The position numbers and the translations under genes are program-made. 64,000 nt of DNA from Amphimedon queenslandica. Taxonomy: Eukaryota; Porifera; Demospongiae; Haplosclerida; Niphatidae. Every line of letters begins with the position of its first letter. Position 1 is the stretch's first letter. Of this stretch, positions 26,601-34,238 are shown one piece after another. The stretch spans positions 120,040 to 184,039 of the forward strand of contig NW_003546358.1 in the NCBI RefSeq assembly GCF_000090795.2. Direction: 5' to 3'. Below the pieces are notes generated by a model that was not told the DNA's origin, did no database searches, and saw only the letters and a program-made list of their open reading frames with translations.

Positions 26601-26996
26601 ATACCACATAAAATACAGATATTGAGTCACATAAATATAAAAACAGTATCAGAAGAGGTGTGACACACTCTTGTAGCTTTAGTTAAATGATTTGAAATAA
26701 GGTTTACTAGACAGAATGAAACACATTGAGGGTTCTGAATCCTAGTTACCCTTCTAGTCACACCACCAAAAATACATACATACTTATAAGTAACAGCTTT
26801 GCCCAAATATTCAGCCACATTTCTGTGGTTTTCTTCATGTGATTCCAAAAATATGAACTCACTGAAATCTTTCCCTTTGTCGAAGTCATATGTGGTCTAT
26901 TAGGAGTGGCCTCTTCTGATGAAGCAAAAGCTTCATCCTGACTTTCCTGTCATTTAAAAAGATAAAATAATGCTACATTAAACAAAAACTTACCAT
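11690..26996 (-). CDS. GCC2: GCC2 (GCC185) trans-Golgi GRIP-domain golgin, complete, 26 exons, about 1063 aa
   Basis: Coiled-coil tether on trans-Golgi membranes that captures endosome-derived vesicles; the GRIP domain binds Arl1/Rab GTPases. Exons, first to last: 26994-26996 (ATG only), 26863-26946, 23536-23620, 23385-23440, 23182-23286, 21870-22572, 21719-21810, 21076-21188, 19073-19112, 18804-18953, 17789-18044, 17639-17739, 17071-17148, 15272-15319, 15066-15197, 14941-15011, 14819-14872, 13979-14101, 13804-13906, 13072-13212, 12929-12997, 12634-12784, 12397-12547, 12076-12148, 11841-11946, 11690-11793. They sum to 3192 nt with all phases closing. Landmarks shared with animal GCC2: N-terminal METDxSRDDLIK-like ETLSRDDLIKQIKKQ, SMMNLELADYERSVETL, KVRVHSVLKQ-like VRVHSVLKQKQ, LLKEEIRRLERNQERQKEAS. 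The GRIP domain is MEYLKNVTLKFL...LQLSQQEKHFL, with the key Tyr present. The tail is GKGWTNYLQRWTGY. It is shorter than the roughly 1680-aa human protein. An exon could be missing near the gap at 15918. Confidence 0.93.
13213..13803. other. GCC2 intron rich in (TACATG)n
   Basis: Holds several TACATGTACATG runs (13340-13500) and nothing else that I can recognise. Splice sites on the minus strand are GT-AG. Confidence 0.6.
14140..14745. mobile_element. Remnant related to the 20279-20847 MITE
   Basis: The block GGGGCGAGCCTACACAAGC near 14153 and GTGACCACACCCGTTCTCA near 14615 appear in opposite orientation in the element at 20279-20847 (GCTTAGGCTCGCCCC, GGGTGTGGTCACAAT, and an AATGGCGGC-like core). 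The ends are not clear. It lies in the GCC2 intron between the exons 13979-14101 and 14819-14872. Confidence 0.35.
15138..15917. repeat. Inverted duplication of about 300 bp including two GCC2 exons, abutting an N gap
   Basis: 15138-15446 is repeated as its reverse complement at 15620-15917. The arms contain the GCC2 exon 15272-15319 and most of exon 15066-15197. They are not identical: the right arm lacks about 10 bp of ATGTACATAC next to the splice donor side and has a single-base change in the (TACATG) tract. The right arm ends exactly at the gap 15918-15927. This looks like two haplotypes joined head to head in the assembly, or a true recent inverted duplication. The plus-strand copy of the exons is not a second gene. 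Confidence 0.85.
15918..15927. other. Assembly gap (10 N)
   Basis: Ten N bases between the inverted duplication and a long foldback element, inside a GCC2 intron. Confidence 0.99.
15928..16520. mobile_element. Long foldback element, about 270-bp arms
   Basis: The outer ends pair TTAATATGATTG (15928) with its reverse complement near 16510. The arms continue through ATAATAATGATGTG, a GGTGGGTGTGGCT-type block, a CTTTATTTTCATG block and a TTATTATTCTAAGCATGC block near the centre (about 16205-16260). Arm identity is moderate, roughly 80 percent by eye. There is no coding capacity. The left end coincides with the gap, so the true left boundary may be missing. Confidence 0.75.
17375..17520. mobile_element. 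146-bp MITE with 32-bp TIRs (GTGGGTGTATCAAAGGCAC family)
   Basis: Left arm 17375-17406 begins TGTACTACAGTATGTGGGTG; right arm 17489-17520 is its reverse complement with two or three mismatches. It lies in the GCC2 intron 17149-17638. The inner TIR motif is shared with the larger element at about 55610-56207. Confidence 0.8.
18626..18793. mobile_element. Foldback MITE, AGCAACATTTGTGG family, copy 1
   Basis: Imperfect inverted repeat with GCAACATTTGTGGTTAATT on the left and AACCACAAAAGTTGTTAGC followed by AACATGTTGCC on the right. It ends about 10 bp from the donor side of the GCC2 exon 18804-18953. The second copy is at 54673-54846. Confidence 0.65.
19647..20881. mobile_element. TATAGTCGGTTT-family MITE, split by a nested MITE
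   Basis: The left end TATAGTCGGTTTGAGTTGAG and the right end (reverse complement TATAGTCAGTTTCATTTGAG) are related terminal repeats. The interior is interrupted by the separate element at 20279-20847. Interior sequence (TATAACTTTTTTATTACTAA, GTTCTTCCGC) is shared with the copies at 35266-35916 and 41446-41720. It lies in the GCC2 intron 19113-21075. Confidence 0.75.
20279..20847. mobile_element. 569-bp MITE nested in the TATAGTCGG element
   Basis: Ends: ACCTTAAGGAGACAATTGTT at the left, with ACCTTAAGGAGACAATTATT as the reverse complement of the right. The similarity continues inward through a TTTAGCGA motif. No transposase. It carries GTGGTCACAATAATAAAATG and GGCTCGCCCC blocks that recur at 14140-14745. 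Confidence 0.8.
22772..23016. mobile_element. MITE with TTTTCGTG ends
   Basis: Left TATAGCAGGTTATTTTCGTG and right (reverse complement) TATAGCAAATAATTTTCGTG are inverted. It contains a tandem 15-bp repeat (separate entry). It lies in the GCC2 intron 22573-23181. Confidence 0.7.
22889..22953 (+). repeat. Four tandem 15-bp units, GTGGGTTTAAATTTT
   Basis: Four successive units, the first with C for T at position 6 and the last ending in C, followed by a partial GTGGG. The tandem expansion is confined to one end of the surrounding MITE. Confidence 0.9.
24976..25182. mobile_element. MITE, ACCRTAYAAYGCTTTA family, copy 1
   Basis: The left ACCATATAATGCTTTAATTT and the reverse complement of the right, ACCGTACAACGCTTTATTTT, are matching terminal repeats. 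The interior pairs TTGGCGATT with AATCGCCAA several times. It is a close relative, in the opposite orientation, of 44358-44572. Confidence 0.8.
25390..25690. mobile_element. Degenerate MITE cluster with AAATTTTTGC motifs
   Basis: Several ACTAAAATTTTTGTGATC, GCAAAATTAAAATCCGC and GTGAAATTTTTATTCGCG blocks alternate in inverted order, ending near ATACAGTA at 25681. Boundaries are uncertain; probably two overlapping remnants. Confidence 0.4.
25806..26055. mobile_element. 250-bp foldback element
   Basis: AGAGTAGATAATAATTAGAG at the left is exactly reverse-complemented at the right end. The inner parts (AGTGTCCTACTG, CTTCATCACAGC, GAATTGAAGAGTCACATTC) pair with their counterparts almost perfectly around a short AT-rich centre. 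No coding capacity. Confidence 0.85.
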
Positions 26997-27039
26997 GATG
27001 AAGTTTGAAGCTAATTCCAACTATCTGACCACACCTCCT

Positions 27040-27105
27040 ATAACTGTGCACGTCACGTCACGCCCATCCTTTGTGCGCAGTACTGCGCACCAGGAGCCAT
27101 GAGGT
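27040..27105. promoter_or_regulatory. GCC2 promoter-side region with repeated TGACG half-sites
   Basis: Immediately upstream of the GCC2 first exon (minus strand). The plus strand reads CACGTCACGTCACGCCC, i.e. two adjacent ATF/CREB-like TGACG half-sites on the minus strand, followed by the palindromic GCGCAGTACTGCGC. This is GC-rich compared with the surroundings. The promoter role is inferred from position only. Confidence 0.35.
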
Positions 27106-27192
27106 TTGTTTTGCGCTGCGGCGCTTGTTTTGTGTACTCTAAAACTCTTCTGGACTTCGAATGATTATGAGATGTTGCTGAGGAGTCTAAAC

Positions 27193-27271
27193 ATGTATTG
27201 GTGGTGCTGCCTGTTTCAAATTTATCTTTCCTTCTTCGTCAGAGTTGCTCATGGACAAGAAGTTAGCCCAC
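27193..27271 (+). other. Possible signal-peptide exon facing away from GCC2
   Basis: An ATG at 27193 opens a hydrophobic stretch (WWCCLFQIYLSFFVRVAHGQ) that reads like a secretory signal with a cleavage-like AHG/Q. A GT follows at 27272 in phase 1. It could be the first exon of a secreted protein, even of the LDLa/Ig/VWA gene 18 kb downstream. But the donor GTTATC is poor, the frame also stays open to a stop at 27294, and the microexon at 45755 needs phase 0. Speculative. Confidence 0.2.
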
Positions 27272-27318
27272 GTTATCACTATCTTATTATGTAGACTAAA
27301 TAAAATTTGTCAGAATCT

Positions 27319-27388
27319 GAGCTGTAATAACAATCAATATTCATAGCTCAATTTGAGCTGTAATAACTATAAATATTCATAGTCTTAC
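27319..27388 (+). repeat. Two tandem copies of a 36-bp unit
   Basis: GAGCTGTAATAACAATCAAT... is followed directly by a second, slightly changed copy (GAGCTGTAATAACTATAAAT...). Between the GCC2 5' end and the ISL2EU-like element. Confidence 0.75.
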
Positions 27389-27784
27389 CAGTATATCAAC
27401 TGATTGTAAACTTTAACCCTATGTGATTCATAACAATTATTTTGCATGTACTGAGGGAGACCTACATTTACTTGCATCTAGCCTGTAGTTGCCCTCATCA
27501 CACTTGCGACCTGGCGATTAAGAACTTTTTTAGGAAGTATATAGCATTAATTATGCGGATATTATACGATAATTAAGAATAGAATATAGATATACGACTA
27601 TTATTGACGGTTGAAAACGTTCGGTTTTATAATGTATCCGGAGAAGGCTTTATGTTATTTCAAGGGTTTAGGTATTAACATGTATAGACCTCTCGAGCTG
27701 AGAATTGATGACGTTTAGGCTTATAGAATTAATGTGGTATTTGGGTGGAGTAATTAGAGGCATGCCTTGCAGCCGCCATGTTGG

Positions 27785-30131
27785 ATGGCAATGGCCTGTA
27801 GTAAAGATAGCAGATATGAGACAAAGATATCTCTTTTATATGATTCTGGACCAAATGTGGTGGATCCCTACATGATTCCTAAGGAACAATGGATAGATGA
27901 GTGGCCCTCATTGGAATTCCCTCTAATATATACCTACCTCATAGACTTTCCTGGCCTTTTTACTAAGGAGATGCTTAAGGCATATAAAAGTCTTAAAGCT
28001 TATATAATTATTACCGGTCCAAAATTTCGTGTTTTCTCCAGAATGTCCTTAGAAGCTAATATTCGTGTATACAGATATTCGTGGATGGCAGTTAGCATAC
28101 TTCTTTTCACTTGGATCTACTGGACTAGCTTCCAACACATGGCTTATAGTCGAATACGGAGTAATAGACAAAGGCTTTGGCTCCTCCACTGGCTTGGAAA
28201 TGGTAGTTAGAGCTCTGCACGGCCCGTTAATTAGTTTTTATGTGTGGGTGGATAGGGATTAAAATTTCGGGAATAAAAATTAACCACGAAATTAACGAAA
28301 ATTATTACCCCACGAAATTTACCAACCGTACGGTATATAAGGTTTGAATAAACCAGTAGTTTCATTTAAACTTATTATTTGATTATAGTGGTTGGGTTCA
28401 TACAGTTTGGCTATTCCCTATTTCTGGCACAAATAATTGTACATTGAAAAAGGTGAGGCCATCACAAAGGACGAATGACAAGCCTCATGAGGCTTGGGTT
28501 GGCCTAAAGAAGGATGCTGGAGACATTATTACTGCCCACTGTTCCTGCATGGCAGGGTTAGTAACTTAGTATACTACGTGCATAAATATTTTAATTTATA
28601 ATTTACTTATAGCCTCGGCGAAACTTGTTCCCATGTAGCTGCCCTTCTGTTTAAGGTAGAGGCATTTCATAGATTAGAACTTGGTAAGGCAAGTTGTACA
28701 TCTCTACCTTGTGTATGGAACCAGGCATTCACTAAACAAGTAAGTTAAATGCTATTAGTGATGCTTCATTATTATTTCACTAATATTTTAGACAAAACCA
28801 TCACGAGCACACAATATCCCTTTCATTAAGCCAAAGCATGGTAAATCAGAAGCTACTTTGGCAGAAGAGAGACGGATTGTAAATAGAAGATCGTTTGAAT
28901 CAGAGATCCCAAAGGTTGGGAAGAATTTACTTGATGCATTGCACACATGTATGGCAAACTCTGCTGTTTTCTCTGTCGTGAATGGTTATGTGGAGGACAC
29001 TGCTATCAATGGCTTTATTACCGATGAGCATGATGTTAATCTGCCAAAACAGCTCTTTGATTTATACCAGCATTGCCACAGTGAATTACCTGAATCCAGA
29101 TTGTTAGTTGATACTACTTTCAGCAAGCTAAAAGTGACCCAATTGGAATGCGATTTCCTTGAAAAGTCAACCAGAAATTAGTCCGCCAGCTACATATGGC
29201 ATGACTATTGAAGAGGCCTCATCACCTCGTCTCATTTTCACTCAGTACTCCTTCATACGGGCAGGACATATCCTGTATCAATTGTTAATGCCCTGATGCA
29301 GTATACTCAACCGAATCCTAACATACCATCATTGAAATGGGGTAGATTGCATGAAGATTTGGCTCGTAAGGAGTACATTACGTACATGAAATCAAACATG
29401 CATGTTAATTTTGCAGTTCAGTCTTCAGGCCTTGTGATGTATCCCTCGTATCCATTTGTTGGAGCCAGTCCAGATGGATTAACTCAATGTCAATGCTGTG
29501 GCAAAGGATTGCTAGAGATAAAATGCCCGTTTAAGTACAAGGATATATCACCCATTTCTGTTGAAGCATTGAATGACAGGAATTGTTTCTTGGAGAGAGA
29601 CACAACTGGTACAATTCACTTATCGTCATCACATGCTTACTATCATCAAGTTCAAGGTCAAATGATGGTTAAACAACTACCTTTTTGTGACTTTGTATGT
29701 GGGACAAGTAAAGTATTACCCTTCTTAAAAGTTTTTTCCTAAAGTATGTCCTACCGGAAGTGTTGACTCATCAACATGACCCTAATTTAGCTGTTTCCTC
29801 TACTTCGACTTGTGGTGGTAGCACAGATTCAACTACTGCTGCTGCTAATACAGATACTAATCCATCTGCTATTGATAACACAACAACCATTGATACTAAT
29901 CCATCTACTGCTACAACTCTAGCTAACTCAGATACTTCATCTGTGAATGCCGATTCAACTAATACCAGCTCCAACAAGTTGTACTGTATATGTCAGAAAG
30001 AATCTAGTGGACGAATGATAGGATGTGACAATCCTTCATGTGACATTGAATGGTTTCATTATGCTTGTATCAGAATCAAAAGAGCCCCAAAGGGTAAATG
30101 GTTTTGTCCTAACTGTATTATATCTATGTGA
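27785..30131 (+). pseudogene. SWIM zinc finger, YqaJ nuclease and PHD finger protein of the ISL2EU-like element, inactivated
   Basis: Likely a DNA-end-processing partner of the transposase. N-terminal block (EQWIDEWPSLEF, FPGLFTKEMLKAYKSLKAY) from ATG 27785. The link to the next part is lost around 28000-28395, where a MITE remnant lies. Then come exons ending at 28556, 28613-28739 and from 28792, with proper GT-AG introns. The SWIM motif is complete: HCSCMAGLGETCSH. The YqaJ domain follows, with SSHFHSVLLHTGRTYP, KWGRLHEDLARKEY and the catalytic GASPDG...LLEIKCPF (Asp, Glu-x-Lys) all present. A Thr/Ser-rich linker leads to an ING-like C4HC3 PHD finger at the C-terminus ([32 protein letters not shown]). 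Breaks: in-frame TAG 29179-29181 and TGA 29209-29211, and a frameshift in a T6 run near 29735 between YqaJ and PHD. I do not restore the frame. Confidence 0.8.
28245..28345. mobile_element. MITE remnant (AAATTTCG / CCGTACGGTAT)
   Basis: TTAAAATTTCGGGAATAAA, CCACGAAATTTACC and the end motif CCGTACGGTAT resemble half of the element at 58888-59123. It interrupts the SWIM-YqaJ-PHD gene upstream of the SWIM exon. Confidence 0.5.
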
Positions 30132-30737
30132 CTCTTTCTAAATATCAATCTCTCTCAGTACACTAAACTTAACCATGCATTCACTTGTACATGTAAATTG
30201 TGGACAATAAATTATTTTTTAACAACAAATGGTGAAAGATTTGTTAATGTAGTTGTAACTATTAATATCCTATTTATGAAACAGTTCTTCTTTTCATTAT
30301 CAGATCATGATAGTTTAATCATATTAATAGGGAGTGTTTGTTGTAAAATTTTATATTTTTTATGTAAGTGACAAATCACACGTTCGACATGAATACAAAC
30401 TTGAGCCAAACGTCTTGTTATTTCTACTTCCCTAGCAGATAATTGTTCCTTGCCTTTAGTGAAAGCTGGAATGAGTAATTGAGCCCCACACACTGCAAGA
30501 TCATCACCAATATTGAATCCACGATCTGCCATTATGTCATCACCAAATTCTACCTTTTGTAAAAGCCAGATTGCTGGGTGATGACCTTATCAGAGACACG
30601 TCCTCCCCATGCTTCAGAAATGAAACAAATGGAGCCAGTAGGTGCCACAGTGTTATGCCTCTGGTACTGACTATATGTCTGGGCTCGAGCAAGGAAGTAT
30701 GTTGGGCATTGAATGAAGATCTCAAAACAATCAATGA

Positions 30738-31729
30738 TACGCCTTGTTGCCCTTGCCCACGCCGTAGGCGTATAGGCGATGGTACTGCGATTGTCCTGTC
30801 AGTGTGTGTGTGTGTTCGCAAGATGGCGTCTTCTCTGTTTTCAAATCCTTGCTGCTCTTTGCTCAGGTCCTGAGGAGTCCCACTGTCAACCAAAACACTT
30901 GTTAAAAGTTGTTTTTCGTCAGTTTTCTTCTTTATCTGTCTTCTCAGAGGCAGCATGAGTCAGCAATGATGATAAATGTAGTCTGATTTATAAGCAGCTC
31001 TCACATGACAAAGGTAATGATGCAATAGAACACATCAAACGATAGATTGAAATTTTTTATTGATTTTAAATGTAGGAAATTTGTCTTAAATTCTTCATTC
31101 CTGAGATATGGTAGCTCAAACATTGCTTACCGCAACAGTTTACACGAGGTCCTGTTCTCCTGGAAGATCTGTCAGAGTCTTTTAAACTGTAGATTCTTAC
31201 TATCAAGTTTGTATACAACAAGTGGAGCCTAATTATTGTGTCATAAACTGTGTGTAAGTGTAGAAAACTGAAGCTTTTTTTACCAGCAACTGTCCATTAT
31301 GTAACTATGAAGTAGGCAGTGCTTAATTTGAGCCACACCTTTTATTCCAGCCACACCTTCAATTGCTGCAGCAAACAATACAAGGCTGAGCAAGCTAATG
31401 TGTACAGTAACAGTAAGTCAGCAGCATTCTCTGAAGAACAAATTAATGTTTCATTTGTGTTTTTGTAGTATCCCAGAAATCATGTGACTGTAGAACCCTG
31501 AATTTTAATTAAATGTAATGTGTTATAATGTATGCATAGATTTAATTATTGGTTGTATGTCTTGTCTGTAGTAGATCCCTTCTTAATAATTTGTATTAAT
31601 GTGAAACTATTTCATAATTTGTGTCTTAGTATATAAATGTTTGATTCTGTTGTTGTTGGTTGATCTTTTGATTGTTAATAATCATATCTACAACAGTAAG
31701 TTATACTACACTGATTATGGCAAGGGCAT
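30738..31729. mobile_element. Non-autonomous insertion with internal (GT)n, in the transposase gene
   Basis: It splits the transposase between NTSA and IIDCFE, which are normally adjacent. Left end near TTGCCCTTGCCCACGCC, right end near GGCAAGGGCATGTGG, giving inverted CCCTTGCC motifs. Just inside the left end is GTCAGTGTGTGTGTGTG followed by TCGCAAGATGG. The same order (CCCTTGCC, then GTGTGTGTGT, then TAGCAAGAAG) occurs in the element at 46480-47395. The several frames that cross the junctions are artefacts. Confidence 0.6.
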
Positions 31730-32389
31730 GTGGTATAGTGCACTCGTGTTAATGTAATGCTTTCGAAAGGTGCTTGGCATATTATGAACCAATGCTTCTT
31801 TATCTGGCCATGCTACAAGGCATTTAAGTTCAACACTCATTACGTCAATCCACCTTCTAAATATCAATCCAATATATTTTTCATCAACATCCATTCTGTA
31901 TGCTAAGTGTTTGTGGGGGACACCAAGACAGAGCTTAACAAGTGTTACGAAAAACTCATCAATTAGCTCTATAGTTTTGATACTGTTGTCTTAAAGCATT
32001 GTTCAAGTTGTAAGAATAGGGTCAAAATTATCTGGTATGTAACAAGGCTTGTGTAGAAACAAGTTTTGCTGTCACTGTCTTTTATACAAGATGCACCAAA
32101 TGACTGATGTTTCAATTTTGATTGCAAAATTTCGTTATTCCTTCTCAGAGATACAATTGCTCGATGTGACCCAAAGTTGTGCGATTGACATTGTGACAGT
32201 ATAACCTTCAAAAGAGCATTTTCATTTTCAAGTTTATGTACCCTGTCTTTTAATGACCTGTTCTCTGACTCACAACTACATGTATCTAGTTTTTGCTACA
32301 GTAACGTATTCTCGATTTCATACTCAACAAGTGCTATCTCTTTAAATTCTAACTCTAAGTTTATATCACTGACTCGAAAACCTTCCTTG

Positions 32390-32760
32390 TCATATGCCAA
32401 TTCATCATCACCTGTTGGTCCTTCATCATCACATCTTGGTTCCCCATCATCCCTTGGTTCTTCTTCATACGTCAGTTCTCGATTTTCATACTCTGATTTC
32501 TCCAGTTCTTTATTATACTCTAGTTCCTCCGGTTCTTTGTCTTCATACCAGTTTGATTCCTCCAGTTCTTCTTCATACTCTAGTTCCTCTGTTTCTTGGT
32601 GCTCATATTCTGATTCCTCCGATTCTTCTTCAAGCCCTAATTCCTCCAGTTCTTGGTCTTCATACTCTGATTCCTTCGGTTCTTCTTGTTTGTTTGTTGG
32701 ATCTTGATCTTCATATTCTGGTCTTCTCCTTTGTCATCTGTTTGTTCGTTGTCATTGTAC
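32390..32760 (-). repeat. Imperfect tandem repeats coding Glu-rich acidic segments of the transposase
   Basis: On the minus strand, 35- to 40-bp units give variations on EELEYEEESEE. On the plus strand the same DNA reads as Ser-rich frames, which are shadows. A frameshift within these units (near 32700) separates two alternative acidic frames. Confidence 0.75.
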
Positions 32761-33296
32761 ACAGGTTCTTCATCAAACATTGGTTCTTCTTCATCTGTAG
32801 GTTCCTTGTCTTCATATGCTGGTGCTTCATCTTCAACCCCCTGTTGCAACTGTTCACTTTCCAACAATGTACTCTCTTCAGTTACTTCCTCGTCTTGTCC
32901 ATTCCGTAAACTGTAATGACAAAATTTATAAATACACATGTAAATCAAAACCCCTTTTTACATACCTGTCCCTTTTGTAATGTTTAGCATTAGCATTTAA
33001 ACTCTTGTTCCTGGATCTCAAAGTCCTCCTTCTAAATCGATCGAAATTCTCTTTGCTTGTACCTCTGCCACCATCACGACACACAAATACACTGGGAACA
33101 TAGTTTGGATGTAGTGGATTCTTCGATTGCTATTTAACGAATGTCTTGATTAAGGTGTTCAGTAATAATTGGCTTTCGAATTTTTTGTAGAGGTTGGTGA
33201 GATACTTTCCTTACGTAATTTTCTTCTTAAAGCTTCAAATACTCTGGATCAAACAATAGATAGCTCTGGAAGTAAGTATTTACAAGCAAAATTTTG

Positions 33297-33515
33297 TTAT
33301 CTTGAGTAGTGACTAGTACAAGCAGGTAAAGAACTGATGTGTTCTGTAACTAAAGTACATATCTCATCACTAACTTTTTTGTGGTTTTTATGTTTGCCAT
33401 GCTCATCAAATGGTAGTCCAGATATCATCTCTCTACGAAATACTTGTGAACACTTAGAAGTAAAACCATGGATGTTGCAGAATGCTTTCTGACATACCTT
33501 AACATTGACTCTGTC
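33297..33515 (-). pseudogene. Transposon-derived fragment with VCQKAF...SHYSR motif, family unclear
   Basis: A 72-codon minus-strand frame with KVCQKAFCNIHGFTS, DEHGKHKNHKKVSDEI and HISSLPACTSHYSR. This pattern (VCxxxF, KRGxHxxxP, SFPxxxSHYSR) is common in uncharacterised transposon-encoded proteins of invertebrates. The frame ends in a stop right after SHYSR. Further basic frames up to about 33960 may belong to it (KSKQIKKRGLRSKAPPKI). I cannot name the superfamily. Confidence 0.45.
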
Positions 33516-34238
33516 CTCATTAGAAATGTTTACTTAAATGAAAATGCCCTATCTTTTGCTGGCAAGCATCCTCGTTGTTTCCATTCACAGTAGTAGACAC
33601 AGTAGATTTACGCTTGTGGACTCTAGTTTTTGTTTTATATCAATCAAGCAAACCAGTGAGTTAAATGTTCTGTTGTTTATATTACAACGGCTAAAAGTCA
33701 TTTTAACTTCTGCAAATGTTCTGCAGATAATAATTGCAAACAATTCTTCTTGCATTATGTAGTAATCTTGGGAGGGGCCTTACTCCTTAGGCCACGTTTT
33801 TTAATCTGTTTTGATTTCCAGTTGTCTGTGTTGCAAGTCCTCTTATATATTGTTATAATACATTTATTAGTGATATACACATTCAGATTAGGTAGCCCTG
33901 CAGCCTTAGCCTCAGATCCAACACTCTTGATTATTTTTTGCCATTTTGTTAGCCACATCCAAGTTAATCAACTATTAATATAATCATTAATGCATTTTAG
34001 AAGGAGTTCTGAAGGTATGGCTCAGTGTTTTGTGCTAAATAGATATAAAGACAGCTTGGATAAGCTTGATTTTACAGAAGCTGCAAATTAGATGTTTATA
34101 GATTATTTTGAAACAATAAAACAAATTGGCCAAAAAACATTTTAGTGACTTTTACTGGAGGTCTTATATTACTACTATATGATAGACTGACAGTTAGCTT
34201 AGCAGTTCATGTGAGAGATAGCATTGTCCTCTAGCTGT

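Larger units (their letters stand above)
23621..26862. other. Largest GCC2 intron (intron 2), filled with MITEs
   Basis: It separates the exon encoding the first 29 residues from the rest. It holds the MITEs at 24976-25182 and 25806-26055, a cluster of AAATTTTTGC/GCAAAAATT inverted pieces at about 25390-25690, and (TACATG)n runs. I found no additional exon that would fit the phases. Confidence 0.6.
30305..33125 (-). pseudogene. THAP/DDE_Tnp_4-like transposase of the ISL2EU-like element, inactivated
   Basis: Read from 33125 down. A THAP-like tail (HPNYVPSVFVCRDGGRG, ENFDRFRRRTLRSRNKS) is followed by a real GT-AG intron (exon edges 32966 and 32910). Then comes a long acidic repeat region and a coiled-coil bit (SLKDRVHKLENENALLK). 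The conserved transposase blocks are SDSKTCFYTSLVTYQI, ELIDEFFVTLVKLCLGVP, IGLIFRRWIDVMS and AWPDKEALVHNMPSTFRK. The catalytic blocks are [12 protein letters not shown] (Asp 1), MADRGFNIGDDLAV (Asp 2) and HVERVICHLHKKYKILQ (Glu). Breaks: frameshift in the acidic repeats near 32700, TAG at 32296-32298, frameshift near 31975, an insertion of about 1 kb (30738-31729) exactly before Asp 1, and a frameshift near 30557. All three catalytic positions survive individually. Confidence 0.78.
27767..33130. mobile_element. Decayed two-gene DNA transposon, ISL2EU type (about 5.4 kb, ends not resolved)
   Basis: Two convergent genes: a SWIM-YqaJ-PHD protein on the plus strand (27785-30131) and a THAP/DDE_Tnp_4-like transposase on the minus strand (30305-33125), stop codons 174 bp apart. 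A DDE transposase paired with a YqaJ nuclease is, as I recall, the defining layout of ISL2EU transposons. Both genes carry stops and frameshifts, and the transposase holds a separate insertion at 30738-31729. I could not find the terminal repeats by eye, so the limits given are those of the coding remains. Confidence 0.7.

Noticed and set aside
30540-30956. 138-codon minus-strand frame joining transposase to other sequence
   Set aside because: It crosses the left junction of the 30738-31729 insertion; only the part below 30738 belongs to the transposase, and that in a different frame.
32387-32909. Long Ser-rich and Leu/His-rich plus-strand frames
   Set aside because: They are shadows of the Glu-rich acidic repeats of the transposase on the minus strand.
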